Positions 17,015 through 25,860 of a stretch of DNA of 64,000 bases are shown here, in pieces (position 1 is the first letter of the stretch; the number at the start of each line of letters is the position of its first letter). The position numbers and the translations under genes were made by a program. The notes below the pieces were generated by a model. It worked only from the letters and a program-made list of their open reading frames with translations, had not been told where the DNA came from and searched no databases. The stretch is from Levilactobacillus spicheri DSM 15429 (lineage in GTDB: Bacteria > Bacillota > Bacilli > Lactobacillales > Lactobacillaceae): positions 1 to 64,000 of the forward strand of contig NZ_AZFC01000015.1 in the NCBI RefSeq assembly GCF_001435095.1, written 5' to 3'.

Positions 17015-17902
17015 ATGGATATTCGGGTTCTTCGTTACTTCCTGGCGGTGGCCCAAGAACGCACCATCTCGAGGGCCGCCACCACCCTCCACCTCTCGCA
17101 ACCCACCCTGTCGCGCCAACTCAGCGACCTCGAGGCCGAGCTGGGCGTCCGGCTCTTTACCCGGGGGTCCCGTGAGATCACGCTGACCGCGGCCGGCCGG
17201 TACCTTCAGGAACGCGCCACGACCATCACCCGCCTGGTCGATAAGACCGCCCAGAATCTCCAGACGACGGCGCCGATCATTCGGGGCAGCCTGGACATCG
17301 GGGCCGGCGAAAGTCGGGGGATGCAGCGGCTCATGGCCCTGATCAGCCGCCTGCAGGCCGACTACCCGGGCGTGACCCTGCACCTCCACAGCGGGGACGC
17401 CGCCACCGTCGCGGCCCAACTGACGGCGGGAACGCTCGACTTTGGCGTCATCATGGGGGATAGCCCCCTCACGCACTACCACGCGCTGCAACTGCCGGAA
17501 CGCGACCGGTGGGGTATCTTACTGCCCAAGACGGCGCCCCTGGCCCAACAGACCACGATTCGCCCGCAGGACCTCGTGGGGCACCCGCTCATCGTCTCCC
17601 AGCAGGCGGCGACCACCGACCGGTTCGCCAACTGGTGGCGCAACGTGGCCGACCAGCTGACCCTCAGCGGCACCTATAATCTCATCTTTAACGCCCAGCT
17701 GCTGGTAGAACAGGGGCACTGTTGGGCCTTGAGCTTCGATCATTTGGTGGATGTCGGCCCAGAATCGCGCCTGACCTTCCGTCCCCTGGCCCCCGATCTG
17801 ACCGAACCGATCACCGTGATCTGGTCGCGCCAACAGACGTTATCCCCGGTGGCCCAGCTCTTCTTACATCGGTTGCGCGCCAACCTCGGGACTCCCGAGT
17901 AA
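17015..17902 (+). CDS. LysR family transcriptional regulator
   Basis: A 295-residue regulator. Winged helix-turn-helix at residues 1-60 (VAQERTISRAATTLHLSQPT, then LSRQLSDLEAELG), a linker helix, and a periplasmic-binding-protein-like effector domain with FGVIMGDSPLTHYHAL. The start at 17015 lies behind AAAGGAG. It is divergent from the acetyltransferase/SDR operon, the classical place for a LysR activator. The effector cannot be inferred. Confidence 0.92.
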   Translation: MDIRVLRYFLAVAQERTISRAATTLHLSQPTLSRQLSDLEAELGVRLFTRGSREITLTAAGRYLQERATTITRLVDKTAQNLQTTAPIIRGSLDIGAGESRGMQRLMALISRLQADYPGVTLHLHSGDAATVAAQLTAGTLDFGVIMGDSPLTHYHALQLPERDRWGILLPKTAPLAQQTTIRPQDLVGHPLIVSQQAATTDRFANWWRNVADQLTLSGTYNLIFNAQLLVEQGHCWALSFDHLVDVGPESRLTFRPLAPDLTEPITVIWSRQQTLSPVAQLFLHRLRANLGTPE

Positions 17903-17907
17903 CCACC

Positions 17908-18087
17908 AAAAAACGAGCCGGAGACAAAAGTCCCAGGCTCGTTAGTGTCTCCAAATATTTGGTGTCGAAATGTGCGCCAAAAGGCAGCTGGTTCCGCTTA
18001 ACCCCGTAAGCCAAACAATCCAAGTTCAGGATTGTCCGTCTTACGACGTTAATGCTCACCAGCTAACCACCTTTTGCCCCACTCTCG
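17908..18087 (-). repeat. Element B, inverted copy with extra hairpin
   Basis: Mirror image of the copy at 15472: a terminator-like hairpin (17911-17944), the palindrome CCAAATATTTGG (17951-17962), then CAAAAGGCAGCTGGTT ... CACCAGCTAACCACCTTTTG. The loop holds an additional GTAAG/CTTAC hairpin with ACAATCC/GGATTGT (about 18006-18044) that is absent from the other copies. Confidence 0.8.
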
Positions 18088-18179
18088 TTTGCCCATTTAG
18101 TTGTTGTTTTGGCGGGTCATTTCTAGTATCATTCAGCTAACTTTTCAACCATCATCATTCGAATCGGAGGACGTTTTTC

Positions 18180-18362
18180 ATGTTAATCGGCATTGGTTTC
18201 TTTATCGTTGGCTTCATTCTGGTCAGCCTCGCCACCATCAGTTTCAAACTACGGGCCATCACCAATAAGCCCGCCTGGGGCGGCATCACCCTTCCCAGCG
18301 GACTGATTGGCGGCATCGCCTTGGTCATTGGCGTCATCATCATCGCCCTCCTCATGCGCTAA
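18180..18362 (+). CDS. Small two-helix membrane protein
   Basis: A 60-residue hydrophobic protein, MLIGIGFFIVGFILVSLATI then a short loop with KLRAITNKPAWGGIT and a second helix. GGAGG lies nine bases before the ATG. Function unknown. Its stop codon directly abuts the stop codon of the convergent arsenate reductase gene, with no bases between them. Confidence 0.7.
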   Translation: MLIGIGFFIVGFILVSLATISFKLRAITNKPAWGGITLPSGLIGGIALVIGVIIIALLMR

Positions 18363-18782
18363 CTAACCGCGCGCGGCCTCCTGAGCCAGCGCGGCGACCC
18401 GCCGGCGGAGCTCATCACGCACCTGGCGAAAGACGGCCAAGCGGTCGGCCGCCGTCCCGGTGGCCTGCGCGGGATCGGGTAACGGCCAGTGGCGTTTTGA
18501 AACGGTCGCCGGCGTCACCGGACACCGGTCGCGCGCATCCCCGCACAGGGTGATCACCAGGTCACAGGTCCGCAGGTAGTCCGGGTCGATCAGCGTCGAC
18601 GTTTGGTGGGAAATATCGACCCCCGCTTCGGCCATGACCTGCACGGCCACGGGATTTAGGCCGTGGACCTCGACGCCGGCGCTGGCGATGCGCCAGTCGG
18701 GCCCCAGCAGCTGGCGCGCCCACCCCTCCGCCATCTGGCTACGACAGGAATTGCCGGTACACAAAAAATAGACTTGTGGCAT
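18363..18782 (-). CDS. arsC: Arsenate reductase, thioredoxin-coupled
   Basis: A 139-residue protein of the low-molecular-weight phosphatase fold, the length of Bacillus ArsC. P-loop CTGNSCRS gives Cys8 and Arg14; CGDARDRCP supplies the second and third redox cysteines; the general acid is in PLPDPAQ. It reduces arsenate to arsenite using thioredoxin. The ATG at 18782 follows GGGGG. No arsR, arsB or acr3 neighbour is present, so it is an isolated ars gene. Confidence 0.9.
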   Translation of the reverse strand: MPQVYFLCTGNSCRSQMAEGWARQLLGPDWRIASAGVEVHGLNPVAVQVMAEAGVDISHQTSTLIDPDYLRTCDLVITLCGDARDRCPVTPATVSKRHWPLPDPAQATGTAADRLAVFRQVRDELRRRVAALAQEAARG

Positions 18783-18884
18783 ACGATTGCCCCCTTTGTG
18801 GGTGATTATACACGCTGGCCGCCCGGTTGGGGAGGCATCATTTTTGTGGTACCTTAGACCTATCTGAGAAAGGCGGTTTTGCTG

Positions 18885-19517
18885 ATGAAACACGAATGGC
18901 GTAAACACGAACGGGCCCTCTACCTGCCCAAGGGCGTCCAGGAGCTCGACGTCCCGACCATGACCTACCTGACATTACGGGGCCAGGGCGACCCCAACAC
19001 GCCGACCTTTAGCGCGCAGATTCAGGCGCTGTATCCCGTGGCCTACGCCATCCGGATGGCGCTGAAGCGCGGTGAGGTCGGTGACCCTTACGAATACACG
19101 GTGTACCCGCTGGAGGGCGTCTGGACCACGACGGACGGCTCGCGCGACGCGACCCTCAATAAGGCGGCGCTGGCCTACACTATCATGTTGCGCCAGCCGG
19201 ACCAGGTCACACCCGGCCTCTTCCACTGGGCGGTGGACCAGACCCGCGGAAAGCACCCCAGTCCCTACCTGGAGCAGCTGCAACTGACCACCTACACCGC
19301 GGGACCGGCCGTTCAAGCCACCCACGTGGGGTCCTTCGACACCGAGGGCGAGACGTTCGCGCAGATGCGCGCGTACCTGACCGCCCACGGGTTGACCACG
19401 GTGCCGACCATGGGTGCGTATCAGCACCGTGAAATCTACCTGTCCGACTTCCGCCGGGTCGCCCCGGAAAAACGAAAGACCACGCTGCGTTGGCGAGTGC
19501 GGAAAGAAGTACTTTAA
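18885..19517 (+). CDS. GyrI-like small-molecule-binding protein
   Basis: A 211-residue protein of the GyrI-like (SOUL/GyrI superfamily) group. Opening [16 protein letters not shown], core [20 protein letters not shown] and the late [15 protein letters not shown] and [11 protein letters not shown] are typical of the stand-alone cytoplasmic family. These proteins bind or hydrolyse small hydrophobic compounds in some species; the ligand here is unknown. Start at 18885 behind AAAGGCGG. Confidence 0.8.
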   Translation: MKHEWRKHERALYLPKGVQELDVPTMTYLTLRGQGDPNTPTFSAQIQALYPVAYAIRMALKRGEVGDPYEYTVYPLEGVWTTTDGSRDATLNKAALAYTIMLRQPDQVTPGLFHWAVDQTRGKHPSPYLEQLQLTTYTAGPAVQATHVGSFDTEGETFAQMRAYLTAHGLTTVPTMGAYQHREIYLSDFRRVAPEKRKTTLRWRVRKEVL

Positions 19518-19530
19518 TTATTAATCTTGG

Positions 19531-19550
19531 ATTAGTTATTAATAACTAAT
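19531..19550. repeat. 20-bp AT palindrome shared with 31,700
   Basis: ATTAGTTATTAATAACTAAT is a perfect palindrome just after the GyrI-like gene. A near-identical sequence with the same flank (TTATTAAT...GATTAGTTATTAATAA) occurs at about 31688-31719, also between a gene end and a terminator. Confidence 0.6.
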
Positions 19551-19624
19551 GATTATTAAATATAGGCCACTCGTTTCTTACCGGGTGCCTTTTTTATTGT
19601 GGAGCTTCCCTGAACAACTTCTAG

Positions 19625-19670
19625 ACGCTAAAACACCCCCAACCACCACGGGCTGGGAGTGTTTTAGCGT
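19625..19670. terminator. Bidirectional intrinsic terminator
   Basis: ACGCTAAAACAC pairs with GTGTTTTAGCGT, extended by CCCA/TGGG. It separates the GyrI-like gene from the leftward HicB-like gene. Confidence 0.8.
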
Positions 19671-19684
19671 TGGATGATACTGGA

Positions 19685-19996
19685 TTAACTAGCGGCTTTC
19701 ACGTCGGCGTCTTCGGGCAGTGCGCGTTGGGGGACGTCACACAGGTCGACGGCAACGAATTGAATAAAGTCGGTCGGGTACTGATGCTGCAGCTGCGTCA
19801 TGGTCGTGGCGTCCGGCAGGCTGTTTTGGTGGTCCTGCAGGTAGCGCCCTAGCACGGTCGTGGCGTTGATCAGGCTTTCGCCCAGATCTTGACCGGTCGT
19901 GGTCGCAGCGTTCACGTCGGGGAAAGTGACCGTGTAGCTGTCGTCGTCATTGGCAACAAATACAGCGGGATACGTGACAATATTAGTTTTGGTCAT
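19685..19996 (-). CDS. HicB-like protein (orphan)
   Basis: A 103-residue protein with the HicB partial RNase H-like fold: VTYPAVFVANDDDSYTVTFPDV at the start and AATTTGQDLGESLINATTVL next. HicB proteins are antitoxins to the HicA RNA-binding toxin. No small HicA frame is found on either side, so this is an orphan antitoxin-like gene or a regulator. An AGAGG ribosome-binding site precedes the ATG. Confidence 0.75.
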   Translation of the reverse strand: MTKTNIVTYPAVFVANDDDSYTVTFPDVNAATTTGQDLGESLINATTVLGRYLQDHQNSLPDATTMTQLQHQYPTDFIQFVAVDLCDVPQRALPEDADVKAAS

Positions 19997-20184
19997 CGTT
20001 TTTTACACCTCTTATTCTTTAACGATGGTCGTCATTCTACGCGCTCCCGTCAGCGATGGCAACCGCTGGTAATCTCACTTAATTAAGCAACAAGTTATGC
20101 GACAATTATCCCATTTATTTTAGCCCCACCGACGCCCTAAAGGCGTATATACTAAATCCAGGTACCTCATTAAGGCGTGATACA

Positions 20185-20604
20185 ATGACCCTCAACTTAA
20201 CCGACATCACCGAAGCGTTCGACTTGATGGACGATGACATCCACTACATTTACGATCGCCAAACCCAAGAAGTTCAGCTACAAGGTGCCGACGACCTAAA
20301 TCTAGATGAAGACGCCCTCTTGGACGACGAAGACCGGGACGAGGCCGACGACCGTTACGTCGCGTTGCCTTCACAGTTCGACATTGACGACTACCAAATC
20401 ATGGCCGACTTCATCGCCCAGTTACCCGCCGGCGAGGCCCAGAACGCCCTCGACCGCAGCATTCAGGGACGGGGTGCCTTCCGCTTTTTCCGGGACACCC
20501 TGCCGCGGTTCGACCTAGAAGACACCTGGTACCACTACCGCACCATCGCCCGTGACTGGTGCCAGGAAAACAACATTGCCTATCACGAAGAATCTGCCAA
20601 GTAA
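20185..20604 (+). CDS. UPF0158 family protein
   Basis: A 139-residue acidic protein. The family signature is visible: DDYQIMADFIAQL, then ALDRSIQGRGAFRFFRDTLP, and WYHYRTIARDWCQENNI. The function of UPF0158 is not established. A weak ribosome-binding site (AAGGCG) is seven to eight bases before the ATG. It is followed by a terminator and a parS site. Confidence 0.8.
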   Translation: MTLNLTDITEAFDLMDDDIHYIYDRQTQEVQLQGADDLNLDEDALLDDEDRDEADDRYVALPSQFDIDDYQIMADFIAQLPAGEAQNALDRSIQGRGAFRFFRDTLPRFDLEDTWYHYRTIARDWCQENNIAYHEESAK

Positions 20605-20608
20605 AATA

Positions 20609-20647
20609 ACCCCGCCACCAGTAGCTTTGCCGGTGACGGGGTTTCTT
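20609..20647 (+). terminator. Intrinsic terminator
   Basis: CCCCG..ACC pairs with GGT..CGGGG, followed by TTTCTT, directly after the UPF0158 gene. Confidence 0.75.
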
Positions 20648-20672
20648 ACGAGCACCTTGATACCCCAATGAT

Positions 20673-20688
20673 TGTTTCACGTGAAACA
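20673..20688. promoter_or_regulatory. parS site (perfect)
   Basis: TGTTTCACGTGAAACA, the consensus ParB site, in the short gap between convergent genes. Confidence 0.9.
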
Positions 20689-20719
20689 ACCGTTGGGCAC
20701 TTACGACGCCCGATTCGCG

Positions 20720-21382
20720 TCATTCCTGCTCCTCAGCCAGTCGTGCTTCCTCGGGTAGCGTGATGTTGTTCCAATCCAACTGGGCGTAATCCGTCATGAA
20801 TCGTTGGACAAACGGCAGCGCAAAGTCATCCAATAATCGCATCCCCATCTCCGAAACGTAAACGGCGGGCGTATCTCCCGGCCGCTGATGGCTCGCAATG
20901 AGGCCACTCGCGAAGAGTTTACGAAAAACCTGATTGGTCGCCTCTTCTAATCCGTTCACGATGATATGCTTCTTCTTGTACGAATCACGAACCTGGTAAA
21001 AAATCATGGCCTCCTTTTCGTCGGAGAAGATATTATAAAGGTCATCAATTTGAAACCGAATATGGTGCAAGTGGCTCACCGTGATCACGGAAAGAACAAA
21101 GTAATCGCGATAAGTCAGCGTTAACCAGGTCGCCTTGGGCAGATAATCGCGGACTGCCTGTTCCAGGATCTCCGGATTCCCCGTCACAAACGTGGGCACC
21201 GACAAGAACCCACTTTTGGCGGCATGGAAGCTCACCCGAAACGTCACGTACTGTCGCTGTTCATTGAGCACACAGACGTACAACGATTCGCTTTTACGCG
21301 TTCGGGTCACCGCCAGTAACCGTTGTTGCCCCGTCAACACTTTCGCCACCGCTTGGCGGACCATCAATTCTCGTTCCTTCAT
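20720..21382 (-). CDS. Uncharacterised protein
   Basis: A 220-residue soluble protein that I do not recognise. It has no signal peptide or membrane segment. The second half (QIDDLYNIFSDEKEAMIFYQ ... FRKLFASGLIASHQRPGD) could hold a winged-helix-like or regulatory fold, but no motif decides it. Codon use is less GC-rich than its neighbours. The start is 21382, or 21364 (MVRQAV), which has AAGGA ten bases upstream. Confidence 0.6.
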   Translation of the reverse strand: MKERELMVRQAVAKVLTGQQRLLAVTRTRKSESLYVCVLNEQRQYVTFRVSFHAAKSGFLSVPTFVTGNPEILEQAVRDYLPKATWLTLTYRDYFVLSVITVSHLHHIRFQIDDLYNIFSDEKEAMIFYQVRDSYKKKHIIVNGLEEATNQVFRKLFASGLIASHQRPGDTPAVYVSEMGMRLLDDFALPFVQRFMTDYAQLDWNNITLPEEARLAEEQE

Positions 21383-21717
21383 CCTCTAAGCCCCCTCACC
21401 GTTCGCGGCCAATACTCGGCTATCCTGACCTCTATCATACCAAATTCCGCGGTCACCCCCGTTAACTCACTGTCTTAAATCCGAAAACAGCCCAGGTTAC
21501 CCACTTATCACAAGCGTTGATTGGAAATTTCCCGTTGTTAATGCCGCTATTAAGGTAGCCGGGTACGCTGTAGAGCATCCTGCTCCGCACCCGATTTTCC
21601 CGGATCCCCTCCCGATACCAAAAACCAGCCCCAAGTTTCCGGCTAACTGCTATAATAACAATAGTTTTGCGGCCCAAAACCGCACAGAGCAGAGAGACTA
21701 GATTAGGAGCAATGATT

Positions 21718-22887
21718 GTGAATAAAATCTTACAGGAACAATTTTTCGTCAAGGACCTTTCCGCCGACCAAAAGACCGTCATCACCAACATCAACGCCTA
21801 CATCCAACAGGGGCTGACCGGCAAGCAATCGTCCGTCGCCATCATCGAAGGCGCCGCGGGGACCGGGAAGTCCGTCGTGCTGATGGAACTGGTCCGCAAG
21901 TACATGACCGACAAGCGCTACAAGACCTCGCTGGTGGTCAACCACCCCGAGCTCTACAAGGCCTACCGTGACCTGGCCGAGTCGATCCCCAACATGCACG
22001 CCAAGGAGATTCGCCGGCCCACGTCGCTGATCAACTACGCGCAGAAGAACCACCAGACCTACGACATCATCTTCGTCGATGAGGCCCACCTGCTGTACTC
22101 CAAGTCGGAGCCCTACGCCCACTACCGCGGTCAGAACCAGCTGACCGACCTGATGGCTCTGGCCAAGGTCGTCGTGGTCGTCTACGACTTCGATCAGGTC
22201 TTCCAGTCCAAGATGTACTGGGACAAGGCCCTCCTGACCAAGACCATCGGCAACCATCCCCACCAGCTCTTCAGCATGAACTTCCAGTACCGGATGGTCG
22301 CCAGCGACGAACAGGTGGCCTGGATGGACGACCTGACCGCCGAGAAACCCCTGCGGCCGTTCCCGGACAACAGCGACTTCCAGTTTAAAATGTACGAGAC
22401 CGCCGGCGCGCTGTTCGAGGATATCAAGAAGCGCAACAAGGAGGTCGGCATGAGCCGAGTCGTCGCCACCTCCGGCTTCCCCCGGATCGATGGGCGGCAC
22501 AACGTTGAGATGGACAGCTTCAGCCTGCCGTGGGACGAATGGGACCCGCAACGGACCCACTGGGCCAAGCGGGAGGGCTCCATCACCCAGGTTGGGACCA
22601 TCTACACCCTGCAGGGCTTTGACCTGAACTACGTCGGCATGATCATCGGGCCGTCGTTTGGCTACGACCCCGCGACCGACACCATGACCATCATCCCCGA
22701 AAAGTACTCCCACAAGGAGATCTTCAAGAAGCGCAAGGACCGGACCTTCAGCCGTGACGAGTACAAGGCCTTCATCGCCAACGTCTTGAACGTCCTGATG
22801 AAGCGTGGCAAGTACGGCCTGTACCTGACGGCCTACGACGACGCGCTCCGGCACCGTTTGTTAGAGCTGGCCCGGACCGGAAAGTAG
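21718..22887 (+). CDS. DUF2075 domain NTPase (helicase/nuclease-associated)
   Basis: A 389-residue P-loop protein. Walker A is AIIEGAAGTGKSVVLME (about residues 43-59); Walker B is IIFVDEAHLLYSK. The DUF2075 pattern is completed by MNFQYRM, FDLNYVGMIIGPSFGYD and a C-terminal GKYGLYLTAYD, which corresponds to superfamily I motif VI. Family members are found alone or with nuclease and defence genes; the role here is unknown. I place the start at the GTG at 21718, eight bases after AGGAG; the ATG at 21712 is too close to it. Confidence 0.85.
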   Translation: MNKILQEQFFVKDLSADQKTVITNINAYIQQGLTGKQSSVAIIEGAAGTGKSVVLMELVRKYMTDKRYKTSLVVNHPELYKAYRDLAESIPNMHAKEIRRPTSLINYAQKNHQTYDIIFVDEAHLLYSKSEPYAHYRGQNQLTDLMALAKVVVVVYDFDQVFQSKMYWDKALLTKTIGNHPHQLFSMNFQYRMVASDEQVAWMDDLTAEKPLRPFPDNSDFQFKMYETAGALFEDIKKRNKEVGMSRVVATSGFPRIDGRHNVEMDSFSLPWDEWDPQRTHWAKREGSITQVGTIYTLQGFDLNYVGMIIGPSFGYDPATDTMTIIPEKYSHKEIFKKRKDRTFSRDEYKAFIANVLNVLMKRGKYGLYLTAYDDALRHRLLELARTGK

Positions 22888-22935
22888 CTTAATTGCGTCG
22901 AATTGCAAATTAAGCGTGGGTCACAGCCATTTGTA

Positions 22936-23026
22936 TGCTATAATGATTCTCACGGGCTTCTTCATTCCAAAGATTTACCGAGGAGCCCCTATCTATGCCA
23001 CAACGTTGCCGCGTTGTGGTTTTTTT
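22936..23026 (+). ncRNA. Candidate small RNA or attenuator
   Basis: An extended -10 promoter TATGCTATAAT (22934-22944) is followed by two hairpins. The first has nine pairs (GGGCTTCTT with GAGGAGCCC, 22955-22989). The second is an intrinsic terminator (22998-23026). The GAGGAG inside the first hairpin could serve an ATG at 22995, giving a 39-residue frame through the terminator, but that frame looks poor. The unit lies in a 340-base gap before the secreted protein gene, so it could also be an attenuated leader. Confidence 0.45.
22998..23026 (+). terminator. Intrinsic terminator
   Basis: CCACAACG pairs with CGTTGTGG and is followed by seven Ts. It lies about 200 bases before the next start codon. 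Confidence 0.8.
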
Positions 23027-23102
23027 GTGGCTTTTTTGGCCGTTTTGTTCACCCCGTGCCCGAGCTGGCGGCCAACCGCGTCCGGGCAAGCCTGGTCAGC
23101 CC

Positions 23103-23118
23103 TGCTTCACGTGAAACA
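23103..23118. promoter_or_regulatory. parS-like site (one mismatch)
   Basis: TGCTTCACGTGAAACA differs from the consensus in one outer position of the left half. Confidence 0.7.
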
Positions 23119-23227
23119 ACCCTTCCCCCCACTAAACCGCCAGGTAACGGGATGGGGCGCGCCAATTGGCCGTTGCCAACGGCCCTGGCACCCCCTATAA
23201 TGAAGCCAACACCAAGGAGGAATCGTG

Positions 23228-24358
23228 ATGTCACCCAAAACCACCTGGCTCCTGATCGCCGGCCTGGCCGTCACCCTGGGGAGTCTGCCCACCGTGACCG
23301 GTCACGCGGCCATCAAGACCAACTTTACGAAAATCCACTACAGCGAAGACGCATTTTCCCACAACCAATTCACCAACATCGCCTATCACGCGAAGTCGAC
23401 CAAGAAGAACGCCTACATCTGGAACGACACCCACACCAAGAAGCTCTACAACCTGAAGACCTACCCGACCTACACCTGGTTCAAGCTGGCCTCGGGCACC
23501 TACAAGGGCAACTCCCACTGGATCGAGGTCACCAACTTCGTCGACAGTAAGCGGGGCTGGATCTACAGTCCCCAGTTGGTCAAGGGCTTCAGCACCAAGG
23601 GGTATCAGCCGACCAAGCGCAGCTACAAGCAACCGACCTACGCCGGGGGCATCTACCACGTCAAGAGCACCAAGAAAAACGCCTACCTGTGGAACTGGAC
23701 CCACACCAAGAAGCTGGCGAACCTGAAGAACTACACCAATCAAAATTACAGTCGCCGGCACTCCGTTCTGATCACCCATCAGGGGACGTCTCACTGGTAC
23801 TCCTACGTGAGCGTAACCATCAAGAAGAAGACTATCAACGGCTACGTCCGCAGCAGCGCTTTGGCGGCCGGCAAGACGACCAACCATCAGGGGCAAAACA
23901 TCCTGCAACCGGACGCCTTCGTTGCCACCAAGGACTACCTGCAGTACCTCAACGACAGCAAGTACCAGAAGCTGGCGCGGTCGCTGATCAAGCTGTTCCC
24001 GAACACCCCGGTCGACCTGGGCCTGTCCCAGATTGCGGCCTATAATTTCGCCACCAACGACACCTGGGAGGAGGACCCGCCCGAGGAGATCGCTACGACC
24101 GGCTACAAGGACATCGTGCCGTTCACCAAGGTCGCAACCTACTTAATGGCCAACAAGACCAAGACCAACGCCCAGAAGCTTGCGGGCGTTGAGAAGCTAT
24201 TGGACCAGGCCGGCTACACCAAGGCCAAGCGCGCCAAGCTGACCAACTACAAGCTGGGCATCTACATCCTGAACAACGTCAAGGGCGGTAAGATCGATGA
24301 GGCTGGCAACAGTCTCAAGGGAAACTGGTACGGCCTGATCATCGGAAAGACCGACTAG
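23228..24358 (+). CDS. Secreted surface protein with two tandem repeat domains
   Basis: A 376-residue exported protein. Signal peptide (TTWLLIAGLAVTLGSL, cut near GHAA). Two repeats of about 100 residues follow, each with STKKNAY.WN.THTKKL.NLK and a TSHWY/NSHWIEV turn. Such SLAP/GW-like modules bind teichoic acid or the wall in lactobacilli. The C-terminal part (residues about 230-376) is charged and has no recognised domain. AAGGAGG is seven bases before the ATG at 23228. There is no LPXTG motif, so attachment would be non-covalent. Confidence 0.8.
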   Translation: MSPKTTWLLIAGLAVTLGSLPTVTGHAAIKTNFTKIHYSEDAFSHNQFTNIAYHAKSTKKNAYIWNDTHTKKLYNLKTYPTYTWFKLASGTYKGNSHWIEVTNFVDSKRGWIYSPQLVKGFSTKGYQPTKRSYKQPTYAGGIYHVKSTKKNAYLWNWTHTKKLANLKNYTNQNYSRRHSVLITHQGTSHWYSYVSVTIKKKTINGYVRSSALAAGKTTNHQGQNILQPDAFVATKDYLQYLNDSKYQKLARSLIKLFPNTPVDLGLSQIAAYNFATNDTWEEDPPEEIATTGYKDIVPFTKVATYLMANKTKTNAQKLAGVEKLLDQAGYTKAKRAKLTNYKLGIYILNNVKGGKIDEAGNSLKGNWYGLIIGKTD

Positions 24359-24385
24359 CCCCAGCCACACCCGTCATCCTAACGC

Positions 24386-24447
24386 AATAGCCGCGGCGAA
24401 CCATCTGAACCAGCAGAGCTGATTCAGGGGTTCGCCGCGGCTATTTT
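24386..24447 (+). terminator. Intrinsic terminator
   Basis: A perfect 17-bp stem (24386-24402 with 24429-24445), with a further internal pairing, then Ts. It closes the secreted protein gene and may also serve the opposite strand. Confidence 0.85.
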
Positions 24448-24519
24448 ACGTGAAGCGGAAGGCCATCGTCGACACCCCCCTGACCCTGTGCTACATTAGA
24501 AATTATCTGAAGGCTTCCC

Positions 24520-25113
24520 CTACTTCAACCGAAAGTTGGTCAGTAACGCCGTTCGTTGAGCGGGGGCCAACTTTTCGACCTGGGCGAAGTTTTGCCACTT
24601 GAAGTGCCGCAGCCGCGTCTTCATGAAGGTCCCCCGGTGCAGGGCCTTCAATAGGGGCGCGCCAAAGACCCACCGGTAAGCCCAGCCCGGCGTGCTCATG
24701 GTCGTGATGACCCGGATCTGCGGGTCCCGGGTCAGCGTGGTGCGCATGTCCGCGGCCGTGTACAACTGGCCCTTGGCGTAGACCTTGTCGAGGAACCCCT
24801 TGGTCATGGCCGGCATGACCTCCCACCAGACGGGAAACATCAGGATGATCCGGTCGGCGGCCTTCAGCCGGCGCTGGTAATCGGCGACCTGGTCGTTGAC
24901 CGGCTTTCCCTGGCGCCAGCGCTGGAGTTCCTCGGCGGACATCACGGGGTCGAATCCGTCGGCGTGCAGGTCGATCAGGTCGACGGTCTGTTGCTGGTCC
25001 TCCAATTGTTGCTGCAGGCGGTGCGCCAGCGCGGCCAAAAACGACCGATGGTGCGGGACGTCCTGCCAAGCGGCGGCGGTGTAGGGGTGGTCAAAAATAA
25101 TCACAGTTTTCAT
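24520..25113 (-). CDS. NAD(P)H oxidoreductase, flavodoxin-like fold
   Basis: A 197-residue flavoprotein of the MdaB/KefF/NQO family. MKTVIIFDHPY opens the FMN-binding strand; the middle shows ADRIILMFPVWWEVMPAMTKGF, typical for these quinone reductases, then GWAYRWVFGAPLL. It probably reduces quinones with two electrons. Start at 25113 behind AGAAGG. It is divergent from a CRP-family gene that may regulate it in response to redox or electrophile stress. Confidence 0.88.
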   Translation of the reverse strand: MKTVIIFDHPYTAAAWQDVPHHRSFLAALAHRLQQQLEDQQQTVDLIDLHADGFDPVMSAEELQRWRQGKPVNDQVADYQRRLKAADRIILMFPVWWEVMPAMTKGFLDKVYAKGQLYTAADMRTTLTRDPQIRVITTMSTPGWAYRWVFGAPLLKALHRGTFMKTRLRHFKWQNFAQVEKLAPAQRTALLTNFRLK

Positions 25114-25208
25114 GGAATCAGCCTTCTTCGTTTGATTTGAATGACCCCAGTTTAGCAAGGCCCCCGCACCCCCGCCTTAACCTTTGTTAAGTGAAAGGAG
25201 ATTTTTTC

Positions 25209-25799
25209 ATGTCCCTGCCATTACCCCCCTACCTCGGCGCACAATTCCCCGAGCTGGCCGCCCACTGGGGCCAGCTCCACGGGTACTTTCACGCCCGCCA
25301 CGTCCCCGCCCACACGCAACTGCTGAGCGAAGGTGCGGTGGCGACCACCCTGTACCTCGTCATTCACGGGAGCCTGCGGATGTGGCACAGTACCGACCAA
25401 CGCGACGTCACCCTCCAGTTCTTCTTTGAAAACCAACCGGTGGCGTCGTTTGAGAGCTTCTATCTGGGGCAGCCCAGCGACTCGGCGATCGAAACGCTGG
25501 AGCCCACGGACCTCCTGACCCTCAGCAAGACCGACTTCGATCAGCTCTGTCGGACCCTGCCCGGTTTCGAGGTCAGCCTGAATCGCTGGCTGTGTCGCCG
25601 GTTCATCGCCTACCGCCAACGAGTCTACACCCAGCTCCAGACCACGCCGGCCGGCCGTTATCAGGCTCTCATCGCCGACAATCCGGCCGTGCTCGAGCGG
25701 GTTCCGCTCCACGAGATTGCGACCTACCTGGGCATCACGCCGGTCTCGCTGAGCCGCATTCGCGCCCGGCTGGCGGGGGACCCACCGAAACCACAGTGA
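25209..25799 (+). CDS. CRP/FNR family transcriptional regulator
   Basis: A 196-residue regulator. Cyclic-nucleotide-binding-like beta-barrel (residues about 20-120, with EGAVATTLYLVIHGSLRMW) followed by a helix-turn-helix LHEIATYLGITPVSLSRIRA. The barrel lacks the full cAMP-binding signature, so the ligand is probably different or absent, as in many Firmicutes members. AAAGGAG lies ahead of the ATG at 25209. The divergent flavin reductase is the likely target. Confidence 0.88.
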   Translation: MSLPLPPYLGAQFPELAAHWGQLHGYFHARHVPAHTQLLSEGAVATTLYLVIHGSLRMWHSTDQRDVTLQFFFENQPVASFESFYLGQPSDSAIETLEPTDLLTLSKTDFDQLCRTLPGFEVSLNRWLCRRFIAYRQRVYTQLQTTPAGRYQALIADNPAVLERVPLHEIATYLGITPVSLSRIRARLAGDPPKPQ

Positions 25800-25810
25800 A
25801 GCCAAACGAA

Positions 25811-25845
25811 AAGGCCCGGAATAATCGCCATTCCGGGCCTTGTTG
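25811..25845. terminator. Bidirectional intrinsic terminator
   Basis: AAGGCCCGGAAT pairs with ATTCCGGGCCTT between convergent genes; Ts follow on the minus strand. Confidence 0.85.
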
Positions 25846-25860
25846 TCGGCCAATTTGGCC

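Noticed and set aside
16904-17491. Upstream extension of the sugar acetyltransferase
   Set aside because: It runs antisense to the LysR gene; the family start is at 16903 with GGGAGG upstream.
19685-19996. Complete HicAB toxin-antitoxin system
   Set aside because: No HicA-like small basic frame is found on either side; only the HicB-like gene is supported.
22903-23550. Open frame of about 215 codons overlapping the secreted protein gene
   Set aside because: It crosses a terminator and a parS-like site, lies in another frame of a clear signal-peptide gene and has no start signal.
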